Counted from the first letter of the stretch, positions 1 to 8,779 are shown. The stretch is 64,000 nucleotides of DNA from DATARH01 sp035550515 (GCA_035550515.1 DASZOZ010000017.1:3600-67599); one strand, 5' to 3'. The notes: generated by a model from the letters alone, not told the origin. Numbers and translations are program-made.

Positions 1-221
1 GTGTCGGGATCGCCCGCGGCCTGCGCCTGCTTGATCTCGTCGGCAAGCGTCGCCGCCCATTCGGGCCAGGTGAACAGCCCCTTCCGGTGCAGCGCCAGCG
101 CCATGGCGAAGGCCTGCGCCTCCCACGGTTCGCGGAACACCGGCCCGTCCTCGCCTTGCGGCAGGCCCGGGACCTCGAGCGCGGCTCTGGCGACGGCGTT
201 GCGGTCCACCACGGGGCTCAC
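1..221 (-). CDS. Nitrile hydratase accessory protein, 3' end outside window
   Basis: Small accessory protein of the nitrile hydratase activator family, which helps load the metal into the alpha subunit. Only the first 73 codons lie in the window. The reading starts at GTG 221, which overlaps the TGA of the beta-subunit gene (GTGA), so it is translationally coupled to it. The stretch FREPWEAQAFAMALALH followed by GLFTWPEWAATLADEI is the signature of the family and also resembles the N-terminal part of the beta subunit, as expected for a beta-like chaperone. It is the third gene of an alpha-beta-accessory operon. Family identity is clear; the exact metal-delivery role is inferred from the family. 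Confidence 0.85.
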   Translation of the reverse strand, partial: MSPVVDRNAVARAALEVPGLPQGEDGPVFREPWEAQAFAMALALHRKGLFTWPEWAATLADEIKQAQAAGDPD

Positions 222-880
222 GCCGGCAGCAGATACGGCTCGAACGCCTCGATCGACACCTTGATCGACGGGTCGGCGTCGTCGCCCCACAGCTCTCTGC
301 CGGTGAACACGACCGTGTAGAGCCATTGCGGGCGCTCGTCGTGCACGTCCAGCGCCGCCGTGTCGGGGTAGACATGGCAACCGCGCACCGCCTCGATCAC
401 CCCCTCCTTGTCGCGCGCATAACGGGGCAGGCGCGTATGCGTCGTCGGGTTGATGTTGGCCGTGCGCACCCGGTCGCCGGGCTTGAACCGGGCCGAGCTA
501 TTGGTCGGCCGCTCGAAATTGCCGCGGATCGGCGGCTGTTGCGCGTCGGTCAGCGTCATCCTGCGCGGCAGCGGTTTTGCGGTGCGCAGCGAGCGGCCCG
601 CCGCCAACTCGTCCTCGCCGACCAGGCCGTGCGCGACCACCCGTTTTTCCAGGCCGAGAAACCAGCGCTGGTAATAGGACGACGAGAGGTAGGTGACCGG
701 CGGCAGCCGCTCCAGCGAGGCGCGCCCGCCGTCGATCGACCACAGCCCGGCGGCGCCCATCGCGCGCTGCAGCGCATGGACGCGGCCTTCCCACGGCGCG
801 TGGAACACCGGCTCGTCGGGCTCCGGCTCGACCGGGCCGAAGCCGTGCATTCCGCCCATGTCGTGGATCGTGTTGCTCAT
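218..880 (-). CDS. nthB: Nitrile hydratase beta subunit
   Basis: Beta subunit (220 aa) of the cytoplasmic alpha/beta nitrile hydratase, which converts nitriles to amides. The N-terminus carries IHDMGGMHGFGPV, the hallmark of the family. The C-terminal SH3-like barrel begins near residue 130 with FKPGDRVRTANINPTTHTR and LPRYARDKEGVI. Length matches the family. The gene starts directly after the alpha-subunit stop at 881, without a gap, and its own stop overlaps the accessory-protein start, so the three are one operon. No amidase, which often accompanies this enzyme, is visible in the window; it could lie beyond position 1. Confidence 0.95.
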   Translation of the reverse strand: MSNTIHDMGGMHGFGPVEPEPDEPVFHAPWEGRVHALQRAMGAAGLWSIDGGRASLERLPPVTYLSSSYYQRWFLGLEKRVVAHGLVGEDELAAGRSLRTAKPLPRRMTLTDAQQPPIRGNFERPTNSSARFKPGDRVRTANINPTTHTRLPRYARDKEGVIEAVRGCHVYPDTAALDVHDERPQWLYTVVFTGRELWGDDADPSIKVSIEAFEPYLLPA

Positions 881-1495
881 CTAAGCCCCCTTAGGCGTCG
901 GCACGCCGGTGCCGATCATGCTGTCGCGGGTGACGATCTCGGCGAGCTGGTCCTCACTCCAGGTCTCGGTGCCGGCCGGGCGCATCGGCAGGACGATGAA
1001 CCGGGTCTCGGCGGTCGAGTCCCAGATGCGGATTTCGGTCTCCGCCGGCAGGCTCACCCCGAAATCGCCGAGCACGCCGCGCGGGTCGATGACCGCGCGC
1101 GAACGGTAGGGCGCCGATTTGTACCATACCGGCGGCAGCCCCAGCACCTCCCAGGGATAGCAGGAGCACAGCGTGCAGACGACGAGGTTGTGCGTCTGCG
1201 GCGTGTTCTCGACCGCGATCAGATGGCTGCCGACCGGACTGACATGGCCCAGCGAGTTCGCCGCCGCGGTCGCGTCCTTGAGCAGCGCCGCCTTGAACGT
1301 CGGGTCGCTCCAGGCGCGGGCAACGATGCGGGCGCCGTTCTTCGGCCCGATCTTGGTCTCATAGCTCTCGACCAGCTGATCGATCACCGCCGGCTCGATA
1401 TAGCCTTTCTCGGTGAGGATGGTCTCCAGCGCGCGGACCCGCAGCTGGACGTCCGACAGCTCTGAACGGTCGTGATCGTGAGAGTGTTCCGACAT
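881..1495 (-). CDS. nthA: Nitrile hydratase alpha subunit, cobalt type
   Basis: Catalytic, metal-binding subunit (204 aa). The metal claw is CTLCSC at residues 107-112, followed by YPW. The tyrosine after the claw is characteristic of the non-corrin cobalt enzymes; iron enzymes usually have threonine there. C110 and C112 would be the oxidised ligands. The open frame extends upstream to 1558, but ATG 1495 is preceded by AAAGG at a suitable distance and gives the typical His-rich start MSEHSHDHD, so the shorter form is chosen. It is the first gene of the alpha-beta-accessory operon. Cobalt specificity is inferred from the motif. Confidence 0.95.
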   Translation of the reverse strand: MSEHSHDHDRSELSDVQLRVRALETILTEKGYIEPAVIDQLVESYETKIGPKNGARIVARAWSDPTFKAALLKDATAAANSLGHVSPVGSHLIAVENTPQTHNLVVCTLCSCYPWEVLGLPPVWYKSAPYRSRAVIDPRGVLGDFGVSLPAETEIRIWDSTAETRFIVLPMRPAGTETWSEDQLAEIVTRDSMIGTGVPTPKGA

Positions 1496-1591
1496 GGCCG
1501 AACCTTTGTGCAGCGGGGCGGAATGCCCCAGGTTCGCACAGCGCCCCGACGGCTTCAACGTATCGGCGCACCGCGCCCGCCCAAGCGCCGA

Positions 1592-2104
1592 TCACCCGAT
1601 GATCTGCGGGATCACCAGGAACAGGTCGGTGTCCTCGGTCTTCTCGCCCGCGGCGGTGATCAGCGCATGCGCCTGGCCGCGGTGATGCGTCTGGTGGTTG
1701 AAGAAATGCGTCACCAGCAGCCGGTAGGGGGCGCTCACCTCGCGCTGCGCCGCGCCGCTGAACCAGGTCATGTCCCGCGCCAGATAGGTCTCGTCGACCC
1801 GCCGCGCCCAGTCTTCGATCCTGGCGTCGGCCTCGACCCGCCTGGCGCACAGCTCGCCGTAATCGACGAGCATGCCGCCGCTCTCCTTGATCGGCGTCGC
1901 CGGCCGCTCCCAGCCGTCGAACCGGCTCATCCACTGCGCGTCGCCCCACAGGATGTGGACCAGCGTGTTGTGCAGCGAGCTCCAGAACGCGCCGCGGTCG
2001 CGCCGGCGTTCGTCGTCGGACAGCCGCGAGGCGGCCGCGTAGAGCCGCCGGTTCATCTCGCTGTTGTAGGCCGCCATGGTGCGGACATAAGTGGGGGTGA
2101 TCAT
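1592..2104 (-). CDS. DinB-family (DUF1993/DinB fold) protein
   Basis: A 170-aa four-helix-bundle protein of the DinB superfamily, related to bacillithiol or mycothiol S-transferases and to maleylpyruvate isomerase. Candidate metal ligands are H50 in the HNTLVHILWGDAQW stretch and the histidines in HFFNHQTHHRGQAH near residues 134-147, the arrangement expected for the DinB metal triad. GGAGG lies a few bases upstream of the ATG at 2104. The gene follows no operon partner: nitrile hydratase starts 97 bases downstream on the same strand. Substrate is unknown; a thiol-dependent transferase is only a family-level guess. Confidence 0.8.
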   Translation of the reverse strand: MITPTYVRTMAAYNSEMNRRLYAAASRLSDDERRRDRGAFWSSLHNTLVHILWGDAQWMSRFDGWERPATPIKESGGMLVDYGELCARRVEADARIEDWARRVDETYLARDMTWFSGAAQREVSAPYRLLVTHFFNHQTHHRGQAHALITAAGEKTEDTDLFLVIPQIIG

Positions 2105-2248
2105 CGCAACATCCCTCCGTCAGTGCGAGGCGCCGTTCCGCAGAGGCCGGGACGGCGCGAGATTGCTTGGCCGCGCGCGCAAAGACACGTTGGTTCGGAT
2201 CGCGATTTGCCGCAATCTTGATTCGGGTCAACCAAGGGGATGGCGACA

Positions 2249-2659
2249 ATGCCTGAAGGACAGCGGCCGAAACCGCAGCCGACACCGGAGACGCAGCATT
2301 TCTGGGACGGCACCAAATCCGGCGAATTGCGCCTGCAGCGCTGCAATTCGTGCAGCAAGGTATACTTTCCGCCGCGCCCCTTCTGCCCGAGCTGCGCCTC
2401 CCGCGCGGTCGGCGTCTTCGCCGCGAGCGGCAAGGGCCGGCTCTACAGCTATGTGATCCACCACCGCCCGGTGCCGGGGTTCACCCCGCCTTACGCGATC
2501 GCCGTCGTCGAATTGGACGAGGGGCCGCGCATGATGACCAACATCGTCGATTGCCCGCAGACGCCCGAAGCCCTGGTGCTCGACATGCCGGTCGAGGTCG
2601 CCTTCGAAAAGCTCGACGACGACATCACGCTTCCCCTGTTCCGCCCCTCCAAAAGCTGA
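2249..2659 (+). CDS. Zinc-ribbon/OB-fold (DUF35-type) acyl-CoA-associated protein
   Basis: A 136-aa protein with a rubredoxin-like zinc ribbon (C32, C35, C46, C49; pattern RCNSCSKVYFPPRPFCPSC) followed by an OB fold. Proteins of this family form complexes with thiolases or acyl-CoA hydratases and are needed for their activity. Two ATGs are available: 2240 abuts AAGGGG directly, while 2249 lies nine bases downstream of it, so 2249 is chosen. The thiolase-like gene follows 19 bases later on the same strand, which supports the partnership. Which acyl-CoA is handled cannot be read from the sequence. Confidence 0.88.
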   Translation: MPEGQRPKPQPTPETQHFWDGTKSGELRLQRCNSCSKVYFPPRPFCPSCASRAVGVFAASGKGRLYSYVIHHRPVPGFTPPYAIAVVELDEGPRMMTNIVDCPQTPEALVLDMPVEVAFEKLDDDITLPLFRPSKS

Positions 2660-2678
2660 TTGACGAAAGGCTGAGGCC

Positions 2679-3833
2679 ATGCCCGGAAAACGCAACGACG
2701 TCGCCATCGTCGGCGCTGCCGAGACCACCGAACTGGGCCGCATCCCGAGCCTGTCGCAGATCGGCCTGCACGCCGACGCCGCGCTCAACGCGATGCGGGA
2801 CGCGGGCCTCGGCCCGAAAGACATCGACGGCATCGCCACCGCCGGCGAGACCCCGACGACGATCGCGCACTACCTCGGCATCACCCCGAAATGGGTCGAC
2901 GGCACCGCGGTCGGCGGCTGCTCGTTCATGATCCATGTCCGCCACGCCGCGGCGGCGATCGAGGCGGGGCTGTGCAAGACCGTGCTCATCACCCATGGCG
3001 AGAGCGGCCGCTCAGGCGTCGCGCGCAGCCGGCCGGCGGTGTCGCCCGGCAGCCTGCAGGGCCAGTTCGAGCTGCCCTACGGCCCGATGGGCCCGCCGAC
3101 GCTCTTCACCATCCCGGTGCTGCGCTACATGAAGACCTACGGCATCACCGAGGAGCAGCTCGCGACGGTCGCGGTGGTGCAGCGCGAATGGGCGGCGAAA
3201 AACCCGCGCGCCACCTTCCGCGACCCGATCACCGTCGACGACGTGCTCAATTCGCGGATGATCGCCTATCCGTTCCGCCTGCTGATGTGCTGCCTGGTGA
3301 CCGACGGCGGCGGTGCGCTGATCCTGGTGTCGGCCGACCGTGCCAAGGACTTCCCGCAAAAGCCGGTCTACCTGCTCGGCACCGGCGAGAGCGTCGAGAC
3401 GCCGATGGTCTCGCAGATGGAGGATTTCACCTCGTCGCGCGCGTTCCGCGTCGCCGGGCCGACGGCGTTCGCGGAAGCCGGCATCAAGCACGGCGACGTG
3501 GACCACCTGATGATCTACGACGCCTTCGCGCATCTGCCGATCTACGGTCTCGAAGACCTCGGTTTCTGCGGCAAGGGCGAGGCGGCGGCGTTTATCGGCG
3601 AGCGCAACACCGCGCCCGGCACCGGCAAGCTGCCGCTCAACACCAACGGCGGCGGGCTGTCCTACATGCATTCCGGGATGTACGGCATGTACGCGCTGCA
3701 GGAGAGCGTGCGCCAGATGCGCGGCGTCGCCCCGGCGCAGGTGCCCGGCGCGAGGATCTCGGTCTGCCACGGCGTCGGCGGCATGTTTGCCGCCAGCGGC
3801 ACCGTGATCATGACGAACGAGCAAGGGGTATAG
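2679..3833 (+). CDS. Thiolase-family protein, SCP-x/lipid-transfer type
   Basis: A 384-aa thiolase-fold protein, probably an acyl-CoA C-acyltransferase or retro-aldolase partner of the preceding zinc-ribbon protein. A cysteine sits in VGGCSFMIHVRHA (C81) at the position of the thiolase nucleophile. A C-terminal histidine occurs in NGGGLSYMHSGMYGM, and a second cysteine in SVCHGVGGMF, so all three classical catalytic positions appear occupied. Length is typical for the short SCP-x-like group. It is followed after 48 bases by the cupin gene. The real reaction, condensation or chain cleavage, is not decided by the sequence. Confidence 0.88.
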   Translation: MPGKRNDVAIVGAAETTELGRIPSLSQIGLHADAALNAMRDAGLGPKDIDGIATAGETPTTIAHYLGITPKWVDGTAVGGCSFMIHVRHAAAAIEAGLCKTVLITHGESGRSGVARSRPAVSPGSLQGQFELPYGPMGPPTLFTIPVLRYMKTYGITEEQLATVAVVQREWAAKNPRATFRDPITVDDVLNSRMIAYPFRLLMCCLVTDGGGALILVSADRAKDFPQKPVYLLGTGESVETPMVSQMEDFTSSRAFRVAGPTAFAEAGIKHGDVDHLMIYDAFAHLPIYGLEDLGFCGKGEAAAFIGERNTAPGTGKLPLNTNGGGLSYMHSGMYGMYALQESVRQMRGVAPAQVPGARISVCHGVGGMFAASGTVIMTNEQGV

Positions 3834-3881
3834 CCGCCCCGGACACCGAGGGTTTCCAGCTCACCGAAGGGAGGCGGCGCC

Positions 3882-4340
3882 ATGACCGCGAAAGGCTTTG
3901 TCGTACCGCCGGGCGGCGGCAAGCATCATGCATCGCCGACCCCCGGCCGCTGCTTCGACCTGAAGCTGCTGAGCGGCGACAGCGCGGGCAGCATCATGCT
4001 GTTCGAGGAGACCTTGCCCGCCGGCACCGCCAGCCTGCATCACCTGCACCACGATAGCGACGAGGTCGCCTGGGTGCTGGAGGGCGAATTCACCTTCAAG
4101 ATCGGCGACGAGATCACCTCGGGCGGCCCCGGCACCTGCGCGTTCATGCCGCACAACGTGGCGCATGCCTGGAAAAACACCGGCGGCGAGACGGGCCGGG
4201 TCCTGTTTCTTTATACTCCTGCCGGCGCCGGCGGCTGGATCGAGGCGATGGCGGACGGCGGTGCGCCCAGGGACGCCGCCGAGCGGGCCGCGTTCTGCGA
4301 ACGCTACCGCTGGGAAATCCTCGGTGCGAACCCGCTGTGA
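3882..4340 (+). CDS. Cupin-domain protein
   Basis: A 152-aa single-domain cupin. The first cupin motif is seen in LHHLHHDSDEVAWVLEGEFTF (residues about 48-68; metal ligands H and E) and the second around PHNVAHAWKNTG. A strong GGGAGG ribosome site precedes ATG 3882. The gene overlaps the next one by the shared TGATG at 4338-4342, so it is likely co-transcribed with the thiolase and solute-binding protein genes. Small cupins of this kind include dioxygenases, isomerases and non-enzymatic binders; no specific activity can be assigned. Confidence 0.8.
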   Translation: MTAKGFVVPPGGGKHHASPTPGRCFDLKLLSGDSAGSIMLFEETLPAGTASLHHLHHDSDEVAWVLEGEFTFKIGDEITSGGPGTCAFMPHNVAHAWKNTGGETGRVLFLYTPAGAGGWIEAMADGGAPRDAAERAAFCERYRWEILGANPL

Positions 4341-4375
4341 TGCCCGGCGGCGCCGCGCAGAAAAAAGGCGAGGCC

Positions 4376-5965
4376 GTGCGGCGTTTTATGCTGCGCTGGG
4401 CGGCGATCGGGTTGGCCGCGATGCTGGGCACCGCGCCGGCGTCGGCGGCGCAGAAGGGCGGAGTGCTGCGGCTTTTCCAGTACGACAGCCCCGCCAGCAT
4501 GTCGATCCACGAGGAGGCGCTGAATTCGGCCCAGAACCCGATGATGGCCGTCTTCAACAACCTCGTCGTCTTCAAGCAGGACGAGCCGCAGAACCGGATG
4601 GACACGATCGTTCCGGAGCTGGCCACGAGCTGGTCGTGGAACGCCGACATGACCGCGCTCACCTTCCGGCTCCGGCAAGGCGTGAGCTGGCATGACGGCG
4701 CGCCGTTCACCGCCGCCGATGTCAAATGCACCTGGGACCTGCTGCTCGGCAAGGCTGCGGACAGGCTGCGCGCCAACCCGCGCAAGACGTGGTACGGCAA
4801 CCTGGAATCGGTCAGCGCCGACGGCGACAGCGCGACCTTTCACCTGAAGCGGCCGCAACCGGCCTTTATCGCCTTGATCGCCTCGGGCTACTCGCCGGTC
4901 TATCCCTGTCACGTCTCGCCGCAGAGCATGCGCCAGCATCCGATCGGCACGGGACCGTTCAAATTCGTCGAGTACAAGCCCAACGAATACATCAAGCTGA
5001 CGCGGAACGAGCATTACTGGCGCGAGGGACGGCCCTATCTCGACGGCATCGAGTGGACGATCATCCCCAACCGCTCCACGGCCATGCTCGCGTTCATCGC
5101 CGGCAAGTTCGACGTCACGTTCCCGTTCGGGCTGACCGTGCCGCTGATGAAGAACCTCCAGGCGGAAGCGCCGTCGGCGATCTGCGAAGTCGCGCCGGCC
5201 GACCAGAGCACCAACCTGATCGTCAACCGCGATGCGCCGCCCTTCGACAATCCGGACATCCGCCGGGCGATGGCGCTGACGCTCGATCGCAAGAGCTTTA
5301 TCGACATCCTCGCCGACGGGCAGGGCGATATCGGCGGCGCGATGCAGCCGCCGCCGCAAGGCGTGTGGGGGATGCCGGCCGACATGCTGAGCACGCTGCC
5401 CGGCTATGACCCGAATGTCGGCAAGAACCGCAGCGAGGCCCGCAAGCTCATGGAGGCCGCCGGCTACGGCGCCGACCACCGGCTCGCGGTCAAGGTGTCG
5501 GTGCGCAACACGCCGCCGTTCCGCGACCCCGCCGTCATCCTCATCGACCAGCTGCGGGAGATCTACATCGACGGCGAGCTCGACATCGTCCAGACCGCCA
5601 ACTGGTTTCCCAAGGTCTACCGCAAGGACTACAAGCTTGGGCTCAACCTCACCGGCGTCGGCGTCGACGACCCCGACGCCCAGTTCTACGAGAACTACGC
5701 CTGCGGGTCCGACCGCAACTACACCGGCTACTGCAACCCGGCGATCGACAAGCTGTTCGACCGGCAATCGGCCGAGCCCGACCAGGACAAGCGCCGCCGT
5801 CTCGTCTGGGACATCGACCGGAAGCTGCAAGAGGACGGCGCCCGGCCGATCCTCTACCACAACCGCTTCGCGACCTGCCGCCAGCCTCGGGTCAAGGGGC
5901 TGACGATCATGGTCAACAGCCTGTTCAACGGCTGGCGCATGGAAGACGTCTGGCTCGACCGGTGA
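4376..5965 (+). CDS. ABC transporter substrate-binding protein, family 5 (peptide/nickel type)
   Basis: Periplasmic substrate-binding protein of the DppA/OppA family (529 aa from the chosen start). The open frame begins at ATG 4340, overlapping the cupin stop, but GTG 4376 has AAAGGCGAGG just upstream and yields a clean signal peptide (MRRFMLRWAAIGLAAMLGTAPASA), so it is preferred. Family features are LVVFKQDEPQNRMDTIVPELA, FRLRQGVSWHDGAPFTAADV and the C-terminal KLQEDGARPILYHNRF. No permease or ATPase gene adjoins it, so it is an orphan here. The ligand may be related to the upstream acyl-CoA genes or may be a peptide; this is open. Confidence 0.88.
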   Translation: MRRFMLRWAAIGLAAMLGTAPASAAQKGGVLRLFQYDSPASMSIHEEALNSAQNPMMAVFNNLVVFKQDEPQNRMDTIVPELATSWSWNADMTALTFRLRQGVSWHDGAPFTAADVKCTWDLLLGKAADRLRANPRKTWYGNLESVSADGDSATFHLKRPQPAFIALIASGYSPVYPCHVSPQSMRQHPIGTGPFKFVEYKPNEYIKLTRNEHYWREGRPYLDGIEWTIIPNRSTAMLAFIAGKFDVTFPFGLTVPLMKNLQAEAPSAICEVAPADQSTNLIVNRDAPPFDNPDIRRAMALTLDRKSFIDILADGQGDIGGAMQPPPQGVWGMPADMLSTLPGYDPNVGKNRSEARKLMEAAGYGADHRLAVKVSVRNTPPFRDPAVILIDQLREIYIDGELDIVQTANWFPKVYRKDYKLGLNLTGVGVDDPDAQFYENYACGSDRNYTGYCNPAIDKLFDRQSAEPDQDKRRRLVWDIDRKLQEDGARPILYHNRFATCRQPRVKGLTIMVNSLFNGWRMEDVWLDR

Positions 5966-5980
5966 TCGATGCGGCGGGCT

Positions 5981-7177
5981 TCATTTGACCGCCAGCGCGG
6001 CGACGCCCGGCAGCTCCTTGCCTTCGAGCCATTCGAGAAAGGCCCCGCCGGCGGTCGAGACATAGGTCAGCTTGTCCTCGACCCCCGCCGCCGCCAGCGC
6101 CGCGACCGTGTCGCCGCCGCCGGCGACGCTCAGCAGTTTCCCGGCGGCGGTCAGCTCGGCCACGGTCTTCGCCAGGGCGACGGTGGCGCGATCGAACGGC
6201 TTGACCTCGAACGCACCGACCGGCCCGTTCCACACCAGGGTCTTGCACGTGGCGAGCGCGGCGGAAATCCGGGAAACGCTGTCCGGACCGATATCGAGCA
6301 TCATCGCGTCGCTCGGCACGGCATTGACCCCGACGGTGCGCGTCACCACCCCGGCGGCGAGCTTGTCGGCGGTCACCGCGTCGTCCGGCAGGATGATCGC
6401 GCAGCCCTGCTTCTCGGCCGCCGCGAGGATGTCGCGCGCCGTGTCGGCCATCTCCTTCTCGCATAGCGAGCGGCCGACGCCGCGTCCTTGCGCGAACAGG
6501 AACGTGTTCGCCATCGCCCCGCCGATCGCCAGAAGGTCGACCTTGGAGATGATGAATTTCAGCAGGTCGAGCTTGGTGGAAACCTTCGACCCGCCGACCA
6601 GCGCCATGACCGGCTTTTGCGGATGTTCGAGCGCCGCGCCGAGCGCCTCCAGCTCGGCCTGCATCAATTTGCCCGCCGCGTTCGGCAAGAGATGCGCCAG
6701 CGCCTCGATCGAGGCATGCGCGCGATGCGCCGCCGAGAAGGCGTCGTCGACATAGACATCGCCGAGCGCCGCGAGCTGTGCGGCAAAAGCCGGATCGTTC
6801 TTCTCCTCCTCGGGATGGAAGCGCAGGTTTTCCAGCAGCGCCACCTCGCCGGGCTTGAGGGCATCGACGACCGTCCGCGCTTGCGGGCCGATGCAGTCGG
6901 CGGCGAAATGCACCGTCTTGCCGCCGATCGCTTGGCTCAGCGGCCCGACCAGCGGCTTCAGCGACTGCGACGGGTCGACGCCCTTCGGCCGGCCGAAATG
7001 GGACAGCACGACGATCTTGGCGCCCTTGGCGCTCAGCGCCGCGATGGTCGGCGCCAGCCGCTCGATGCGGGTCGCGTCGGTGACCTTGCCGTCCTTCACC
7101 GGCACGTTGAGGTCGGCGCGCAGCAGCACGCGTTTGCCGGCGACGGCGAGATCGTCGATCGTGTGGAACCGCGGCAT
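5981..7177 (-). CDS. pgk: Phosphoglycerate kinase
   Basis: Cytoplasmic glycolytic and gluconeogenic kinase (398 aa), interconverting 1,3-bisphosphoglycerate plus ADP and 3-phosphoglycerate plus ATP. Seen are the substrate-binding N-terminal segments LLRADLNVPVKDGKV and LSHFGRPKG, the hinge and ATP-domain segment MALVGGSKVSTK, and the C-terminal phosphate loop VAGGGDTVAAL. Length is exactly that of the family. An AGGAGG ribosome site precedes ATG 7177. It stands alone rather than beside gap and fba, although the pentose phosphate cluster lies 5 kb away. It is convergent with the preceding plus-strand transporter gene. Confidence 0.97.
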   Translation of the reverse strand: MPRFHTIDDLAVAGKRVLLRADLNVPVKDGKVTDATRIERLAPTIAALSAKGAKIVVLSHFGRPKGVDPSQSLKPLVGPLSQAIGGKTVHFAADCIGPQARTVVDALKPGEVALLENLRFHPEEEKNDPAFAAQLAALGDVYVDDAFSAAHRAHASIEALAHLLPNAAGKLMQAELEALGAALEHPQKPVMALVGGSKVSTKLDLLKFIISKVDLLAIGGAMANTFLFAQGRGVGRSLCEKEMADTARDILAAAEKQGCAIILPDDAVTADKLAAGVVTRTVGVNAVPSDAMMLDIGPDSVSRISAALATCKTLVWNGPVGAFEVKPFDRATVALAKTVAELTAAGKLLSVAGGGDTVAALAAAGVEDKLTYVSTAGGAFLEWLEGKELPGVAALAVK

Positions 7178-7290
7178 CGCTCTGGGCCTCCTGGGACATG
7201 GGTCGCGGCCGATTAAAGCGGAGCCGCCCAGTTCTTTGCAAATCCGGTGCTTTGCAAAACGCGCCGGCGCGGCTTAAGTCCTGCCGCATC

Positions 7291-8334
7291 ATGGCGACGG
7301 CATTCGACAAGCTGATCTATGACGCCGCGCAGACCGCCCGCGTCTCGTGGTTCTTCGGCCAGAAACTGCTGGCGGCGCGGTTCTCGAAACCGCTGCCGCT
7401 CCCCGACAGTCTCAAGGGCCGGCCGATGCCGGACCGGCGCCGCATCCTGGCCGATCTGCGCCGGCTGCTGGAGCAGGACTGGCGCAACATCCGGGCCGGG
7501 CTTTACGCCGCGCCCGACGACTGGCGCGGCAACCCGCTCGCCGGGCTGCGCGAGGCGGCCGATTTCTTCGCCGATCTGCGCGCCGTCGAGGCGCGGCGCC
7601 ACGGCGCGCCCGGCGACGCGCTGCTGCGGCACCCCGACGCCGAGCGCTATCCGGCCTATTACCGCCGGCATTTCCATTTTCAGAGCGACGGCTATCTGAG
7701 CGCGGCCTCGGCCGGACGCTATGACCATCAGGTCGAGGTGCTGTTCGGCGGCGGCGCGGCGGCGATGCGCCGGCAGGCGCTGGTGCCGCTGCGCGCGGCG
7801 CTGCTGGCGATTCCCGGTGGTGCGCGCGCCGCCCGGCTGGTCGACATCGCCTGCGGCACCGGCACCTTCCTCACCGAGGTCAAGCGCAACTACCCGCGCC
7901 TCGGGGTGCTCGGGATCGACCTGTCGCTGCCTTACCTGGACGTCGCACGCCGCCGGCTCGCGCGCTGGTCGCGGGCGCATTTTGTCGATGCCAATGCCGA
8001 ATCGCTGCCGCTCGCCGATGCGAGCGTCGATATCGTGACCTGCATCTATCTGCTGCATGAGCTGCCAAGCGCCGCGCGCCGCGCCGCCGCCGCCGAAATC
8101 GCCCGCGTGCTCAAGCCCGGCGGCCGGCTGATCCTGGTCGATTCGCTGCAAACCGGCGACGCGCCCGATTACGACGCGATGCTCGACTGGTTCCCGGTCG
8201 CGTTCCACGAACCCTATTACGCCAGCTATTTACGCGAGGATTTGGATCGCCTGGTCGCGCCGACTTTCCAAAAACTTGACGAAATCCCGGCTTATCTATC
8301 AAAGGTGGTGAGCTATCGCCGCCGCTTTGTTTAA
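7291..8334 (+). CDS. Class I SAM-dependent methyltransferase
   Basis: A 347-aa protein with a C-terminal Rossmann methyltransferase domain: motif I LVDIACGTGTFLTEV near residue 187, motif II LGIDLSLPYL, and the post-motif VTCIYLLHELPS. The first ~170 residues are a helical extension with many Arg and Trp, as in a subgroup of methyltransferases adjacent to pgk or gcrA in related bacteria. The frame is open from 7198, but ATG 7291 is the first plausible start after the divergent pgk promoter region. Its end lies 94 bases before gcrA. The substrate is not recognisable. Confidence 0.85.
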   Translation: MATAFDKLIYDAAQTARVSWFFGQKLLAARFSKPLPLPDSLKGRPMPDRRRILADLRRLLEQDWRNIRAGLYAAPDDWRGNPLAGLREAADFFADLRAVEARRHGAPGDALLRHPDAERYPAYYRRHFHFQSDGYLSAASAGRYDHQVEVLFGGGAAAMRRQALVPLRAALLAIPGGARAARLVDIACGTGTFLTEVKRNYPRLGVLGIDLSLPYLDVARRRLARWSRAHFVDANAESLPLADASVDIVTCIYLLHELPSAARRAAAAEIARVLKPGGRLILVDSLQTGDAPDYDAMLDWFPVAFHEPYYASYLREDLDRLVAPTFQKLDEIPAYLSKVVSYRRRFV

Positions 8335-8428
8335 CACCACATCTAGTTCCCTATTGGCGGCGACCCACAAGGATGCTACCGTATCTTGTAGGAAGACGAA
8401 CCCGGTCCTACAGCATACGGTGGGGGAT

Positions 8429-8779
8429 ATGATCGACCTAGGCACCTGGACGCCCGAACGCATCGAGCAATTGACGCTTCTCTGGGACGAAGGCGTGACC
8501 ACCGCCGAAATCGGCCGCCGGATCGGCGTGACCAAGAACGCGGTGATCGGCAAGGTGCACCGGCTCGGCCTGGTTCCGCGGGTGATCACCCAGAAGCCGG
8601 CGCCGCGCCGCAACGTGTTCGAGTTCACCGGCCCGGTCTGCATGTGGCCGCACGGGCATCCCGGCGACGAGGATTTCCACTTCTGCGGCGGCAAGCCGAT
8701 GCCCGGCAAGCCGTATTGCGAGACCCACTCGGCGGTCGCCTACATCAAGCCGAAAGAGCAGAAGGCGAACGCCGCTTAA
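8429..8779 (+). CDS. gcrA: GcrA-type cell-cycle regulator
   Basis: Alphaproteobacterial cell-cycle regulator that works with RNA polymerase sigma-70 at methylated promoters. The N-terminal helix-turn-helix is WTPERIEQLTLLWDEG...AEIGRRIGVTKNAVIGKVHRLGL (residues about 6-50), almost exactly the family consensus. The C-terminal sigma-interaction part has CMWPHGHPGDEDFHFCGG and KPYCETHSAVAY, also family-typical. At 116 aa it is shorter than the Caulobacter protein because the linker is short. The frame is open from 8327, but GGGGGA before ATG 8429 fixes the start. It ends in a three-base convergent overlap with the ArsC-family gene. Target promoters cannot be predicted here. Confidence 0.93.
   Translation: MIDLGTWTPERIEQLTLLWDEGVTTAEIGRRIGVTKNAVIGKVHRLGLVPRVITQKPAPRRNVFEFTGPVCMWPHGHPGDEDFHFCGGKPMPGKPYCETHSAVAYIKPKEQKANAA

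Noticed and set aside
1..264. An 87-codon plus-strand frame at the left edge
   Set aside because: It is antisense to the nitrile hydratase accessory gene, which shows a clear family signature on the minus strand.
4304..5860. A 518-codon open frame on the minus strand under the solute-binding protein
   Set aside because: It has no domains, and the plus-strand frame has a signal peptide and family motifs.
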